From assembly GCA_030038125.1 (NCBI GenBank), contig JASHPL010000220.1:1-36935 (forward strand): a stretch of DNA of 36,935 bases, read 5' to 3'. Each line of letters begins with the position of its first letter. Positions within the stretch are counted from its first letter, which is position 1. The translations under genes were made by a program, and so were the position numbers. The DNA is from Candidatus Sulfotelmatobacter sp. Its GTDB lineage: Bacteria > Acidobacteriota > Terriglobia > Terriglobales > Acidobacteriaceae. This document shows, piece by piece, positions 33,691 through 36,935 of this stretch. The notes under the pieces are model-generated. The model saw nothing but the letters and a program-made list of their open reading frames with translations, searched no databases and had not been told where the DNA came from.

Positions 33691-36378
33691 ATGCTGCGCG
33701 CTAAGACTGTATTCGGTTCGACCTTTGGCCCTGTTTTCCTTCTTGCGGTTATGGCGATGCCCGCGTCTGGGCAGCTGTCACACTTTGCCAACTCCCCTAG
33801 TCGAGCGCGCGCAAGTCAGAAGCCTGAAAGTGACAGCCAGATCTCGGATTGGGCGCTGGGTTACTCGACGTATCTCGGACAGCCTAATTCGGCTATTAGC
33901 ACATCAAAGGTCCTTGCAGCTGCAGCTAGCGAGTCATATTACTGTTTGGCGCTAGCGCAGAATCTGTTAGCGAAGATAGACATTACGAACGGCTCGGTGC
34001 TTTATAGCGCAACGTTGCCCAAGTTCTTGGGCAATGCGCTTCCCCAGCCGCAAGTCGCCGTAGCAATCGACTCGCAGGGTGATTGTTACGTGGCAGGAAT
34101 CGGTACCATAACGCCCACTCCTGGTGTTTTTCAAAGTAAACTTCACAACACGGCGGACTATGGACAGTTTTTGATGAAGTTTGGTCCAACAGGCAGCGTG
34201 CTTTACGCGACTTACCTTGCCAGCAGCGAGGCCGATGCGCCTTCAGGCCTGGCAGTGGATAGCACCGGGGACGCTTATCTTACCGGCTCAACGGATGCTA
34301 CCGACTTTCCTACAAAGAACGCTTACCAACCTACGTTTGGGGGTGGTAGCTCCGACGCTTACGTGGCTGTTCTGAACACAACTGCAACCGCGCTGATCTA
34401 TTCGACATATCTGGGGGGATCGCAGCAGGACTCGGGGACTTCTATTGCAGTTGATAGCGGGGGGAATGCCTACGTTACGGGAACAACCTATTCCAGTAAT
34501 TTTCCAACAGTAGTGCCGTTTCAAGGAGCACTCTCGGGGACCAGCGATGCCTTCGTGACCAAGCTGAATTCCTCTGGAGTGCCGAGTTACTCAACTTACT
34601 TGAGCGGGAGCGAAGGCTCACAAGGTTCTGCCATAGCCGTGGACACCTCTGGCAGCGCGTATGTCACGGGCGCGGCAGGCTCTTCGGACTTCCCACTGGC
34701 AAACCCGATTCAAAGCAGCTGGCAGCAATCCGCGTTTGTGAGCGAGTTGAACTCCGCTGGCTCGGCGCTGGTATACTCGACGTTCTGGGGAAGCGAGACG
34801 GCCGGGTCGACGATCGCGGTTGATTCGTCAGGGCAAACCTTTTTCGCTGGCAGCATCTACGAGACGACCGGGAGCGTTCCTCTCGTCTCCTCCATCGACT
34901 CCTACGTCGACCCTATTCTTGGGGCGAGCTTTCTAAGCGTGCTCAGTTCCGGAGGCAACTCGGCTGTCTTTTCTACGTACTTGTATAGCAGCATTCCACT
35001 AACGAATGTCGCCACTGACTCGGCTGGAGACATCTTCGGAGTTGGAAATGCGTTTCCGAACCTTCCGATCGTTAGTGCCCAAAACGATGTCTTCTTAGAT
35101 CCCTTCTCCTGCCAGTTTCCGGATACCAACTGTGACGAATCTTATGAATCTCAAACCTATGTACTAAAAATTACCCAGGCCCCGGGCCCTGTTTTGGCCT
35201 TACCCAATAGCCTCGCGTTCAATCCTACTGTTGTGCTAATGCCAAGTGACACTGCGCAGTTAACTCTGGCGAATAGCAGCAGCTCTGGAACTATCAATGT
35301 TAGCAATATTGCGGCTGCGGGGGATTTTTCACAGACCAACAACTGCCCGTCGGCCCTCACCGCGGCGGCAACCTGTGCGCTTTACGTAACCTTTAACCCT
35401 ACCGCGGGTGGGACTAGAAATGGAACGGTGACGATCACAGATGATCAACCGGGCAGTCCTCAAGCGGTTGAGCTTTCGGGAACCGGCCTAAATGGAGAAG
35501 ACAGTCTTGTTCCTAACCCACTCATTTTCTCCTCCCAAGACGTCGGCACGGCGAGCTCCCCCCAGGCTGTCACCCTGAGCAACACCTCCCGGGGGACAGG
35601 GACCTTCGCGTCAGCAGACATTCCGCTGATCTTCACGCAGATCTCCGTTTCCGGCAGTGATTTTTCTGAATTCGCGAACAATTGCGTCTCACCCTTATCG
35701 TCCTATGGAAGTTCTTGCGAAATACACATCACTTTTACGCCGACGGCAGCGGGCGTGCGCACAGGCACGGTGACCATTGTCGACAACGCTGCCGGGAGCC
35801 CACAAACGGTGCCATTGTCTGGGATCGGCGTCGGCGCGAATGATTTCGTGATTGAGCCGACACCTGGTTCGCCAACTTCTCAGACGTTGACCGCGGGAAA
35901 ATCTGCGACTTTCAACCTGGGGATTACAGCAGGAGCATCTTTCAGCGGTGCCGCGAGTCTTAGTTGCGGGATCACGCCAGTAGTGACTCCGGCACCGACG
36001 TGCACCTTGTCGACTTCGACGGTGCAGCTTACGGGCGGTGGGAGCCAGCCCGTCACAATGACGGTGGGAACAACAGCGCCGATAACTAGTGGGATGATTT
36101 TCTCTATAGATTTGCTGCAGCGGGCAATGCCGCTGGCGTGCATGACAGCCTTTTTCGCTTCGGGATTGTTCTTCTTACGCAAGCTAAAAGGACGGATGTC
36201 CCCTGCAACCCCCCTCACGGTGCTGGCAATTGCGGTGCTAATGGGTTGCGGCGGAGGTGCCACTTCGCCGTCCGCACACACAACGCCGGGTACGCCACCG
36301 GGAACGTACACGGCCACCGTGACTGCTACATCGGGAAGTCTGCAGCATAGCACGGCCCTGACCGTGAGCGTACAATGA
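33691..36378 (+). CDS. SBBP-repeat / choice-of-anchor D secreted protein with C-terminal membrane hairpin (paralogue)
   Basis: An 895-residue paralogue of the - strand gene at 33124. It starts with a signal peptide (hydrophobic core FGPVFLLAVMAM, cut near ASG-Q), then SBBP repeats (YSTYLGGSQQDSG, AVDSGGNAYVTG, DFPTKNAYQP) and two choice-of-anchor D domains (SQTNNCPSALTAA, ITDDQPGSPQAVELSGTG). An Ig-like region from about 717 is split by a membrane hairpin (MPLACMTAFFASGLFFLRK ... TPLTVLAIAVLMG), then Cys853-GGG and a 42-residue tail ending in HSTALTVSVQ. ATG 33691 is chosen because it directly precedes the signal peptide; its ribosome-binding site is weak. The frame extends upstream to 33277 without recognisable sequence. 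No function is known to me. Confidence 0.84.
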   Translation: MLRAKTVFGSTFGPVFLLAVMAMPASGQLSHFANSPSRARASQKPESDSQISDWALGYSTYLGQPNSAISTSKVLAAAASESYYCLALAQNLLAKIDITNGSVLYSATLPKFLGNALPQPQVAVAIDSQGDCYVAGIGTITPTPGVFQSKLHNTADYGQFLMKFGPTGSVLYATYLASSEADAPSGLAVDSTGDAYLTGSTDATDFPTKNAYQPTFGGGSSDAYVAVLNTTATALIYSTYLGGSQQDSGTSIAVDSGGNAYVTGTTYSSNFPTVVPFQGALSGTSDAFVTKLNSSGVPSYSTYLSGSEGSQGSAIAVDTSGSAYVTGAAGSSDFPLANPIQSSWQQSAFVSELNSAGSALVYSTFWGSETAGSTIAVDSSGQTFFAGSIYETTGSVPLVSSIDSYVDPILGASFLSVLSSGGNSAVFSTYLYSSIPLTNVATDSAGDIFGVGNAFPNLPIVSAQNDVFLDPFSCQFPDTNCDESYESQTYVLKITQAPGPVLALPNSLAFNPTVVLMPSDTAQLTLANSSSSGTINVSNIAAAGDFSQTNNCPSALTAAATCALYVTFNPTAGGTRNGTVTITDDQPGSPQAVELSGTGLNGEDSLVPNPLIFSSQDVGTASSPQAVTLSNTSRGTGTFASADIPLIFTQISVSGSDFSEFANNCVSPLSSYGSSCEIHITFTPTAAGVRTGTVTIVDNAAGSPQTVPLSGIGVGANDFVIEPTPGSPTSQTLTAGKSATFNLGITAGASFSGAASLSCGITPVVTPAPTCTLSTSTVQLTGGGSQPVTMTVGTTAPITSGMIFSIDLLQRAMPLACMTAFFASGLFFLRKLKGRMSPATPLTVLAIAVLMGCGGGATSPSAHTTPGTPPGTYTATVTATSGSLQHSTALTVSVQ

Positions 36379-36460
36379 GCGTCGAAGCCCAGCTGGTTCC
36401 CTAGAGTTTCTGAGTGTGATCGTGTCTTTGGTTGTTTGTTTCAGTAGTAGATTCCCTTCA

Positions 36461-36484
36461 TCGGATTTTCGCGAAAAGATCCGA
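36461..36484. repeat. Imperfect palindrome downstream of the + strand SBBP gene
   Basis: TCGGAT on the left and ATCCGA on the right enclose TTTTCG and CGAAAA arms, giving a nearly complete hairpin about 83 bases after the stop codon. No T-tract follows. It may act as a transcript end or be a leftover end of a lost element. Confidence 0.3.
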
Positions 36485-36509
36485 CCGGCATATAGAGAAG
36501 AAGATTACT

Positions 36510-36742
36510 GAACGACTTCACGACCCGGAGCGCTGGAGCCGCTGCCCGATCTGACTAGTGTCACGGCCGTCCGTGACACGGTGATCCGGCTGATCACCGA
36601 CGTGTATGCTGGCAAGTTACATCCGCGGGTTGCGGCCGGGCTGGCCCCGCTAATCCACCTGCAGTTCAAGGCCCTGAAAAAAACGAACTTGAGCAGTGGG
36701 TCGCCAAGGTGGAAAAGCTCTTGGCGTGTACAAACCCGCAAG
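36510..36742 (+). pseudogene. Frameshifted remnant of a hypothetical gene
   Basis: One frame reads LEPLPDLTSVTAVRDTVIRL and then ITDVYAGKLHPRVAAGLAPL up to QFKALKKTN. At the seven-A run near 36677-36683 the coherent frame moves by one base and continues EQWVAKVEKLLACTNPQAN to a TGA. One missing A would explain the break. The helical, charged sequence is reminiscent of small hypothetical proteins common in Acidobacteriota, but I cannot name it. No start codon or N-terminal part is visible, and the frame is closed by a stop just upstream, so a decayed fragment is most likely. Confidence 0.45.
36558..36599. repeat. Two tandem perfect hairpins
   Basis: First stem: GTGTCACGG (36558-36566) and CCGTGACAC (36571-36579) around a 4-base loop. 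Second stem: CGGTGATC (36579-36586) and GATCACCG (36592-36599) around a 5-base loop. They share one base and lie inside the remnant coding frame. Confidence 0.4.
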
Positions 36743-36935
36743 CGAATCGCAGCCGATGATGCGTATTTCCGGTGTGTTTAGCGGCTGCCAGTCCAGTTCG
36801 ACAAGAGGCATCAAGCCATCCGGCTATTCTGGTGCGTGGATTCCACGAAGAAGATGGCTTGCAATGGCTTAAGCCGTACATCAATTGACGAGGACTGCGA
36901 ATCTAACGATCACTCATCAGCTATGCGAATCCTGG
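36743..36935. other. Window end, no gene recognised
   Basis: After the remnant frame nothing recognisable as coding, RNA or repeat sequence is seen up to the end of the window. Confidence 0.4.

Overview
The window reads as chromosomal DNA of a soil-type Acidobacteriota (Terriglobia-like) bacterium. The reasons are protein architectures typical of that group: a PAP2-Wzi fusion, SBBP-repeat proteins with choice-of-anchor D domains, and a CGGG-type membrane tail. Base composition is mid-GC, and many starts are GTG or TTG with good Shine-Dalgarno sequences. The phylum call is an inference from gene content, because there is no rRNA or tRNA in the window.

Positions 2-25548, all on the + strand, form a large Wzx/Wzy-type exopolysaccharide (or capsule/O-antigen) locus. 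It opens with the export machinery: an SLBB outer-membrane export protein cut by the window edge, a PAP2-Wzi fusion, and a Wzz-type chain-length protein. Next is a sugar-nucleotide cassette (4963-9627): glucose-1-phosphate cytidylyltransferase, SDR, RmlC-like epimerase, TylC3-type C-methyltransferase and SDR. This cassette looks built to make a CDP-linked, C-methyl-branched 6-deoxyhexose, but the expected 4,6-dehydratase is absent. Assembly genes follow: Wzx flippase, GT2, methyltransferase, Wzy-like polymerase, an intact priming phosphoglycosyltransferase, GalE, a second methyltransferase, two GT4 enzymes and a third methyltransferase.

A heptose sub-module (20683-25169) holds a GmhA-like isomerase, a second and unusual priming transferase, an HddA-like kinase, a badly decayed HddC-like guanylyltransferase pseudogene and a beta-PGM-like HAD phosphatase. 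The + strand run ends in a tiny ORF coupled to a 76-residue membrane protein.

On the - strand (28677 to 25613) a two-gene unit encodes a membrane-anchored alkaline-phosphatase-superfamily (sulfatase-like) enzyme and a sulfotransferase, probably decorating or remodelling the polymer. Diverging from it is a secreted Cys-rich beta-helix protein (28907-30406). Last come two divergently oriented, paralogous secreted SBBP proteins (33124 to 30485 and 33691 to 36378) that form a long imperfect inverted repeat, then a frameshifted remnant of a hypothetical gene containing two tandem hairpins.

The most interesting points are: the priming transferase whose catalytic Asp-Glu dyad reads Thr-Glu; the decayed hddC among intact heptose genes; the dehydratase-less branched-sugar cassette; the sulfatase-like enzyme with Thr at the formylglycine position; the PAP2-Wzi fusion; and the Ig-like domain split by a membrane hairpin in both SBBP paralogues.
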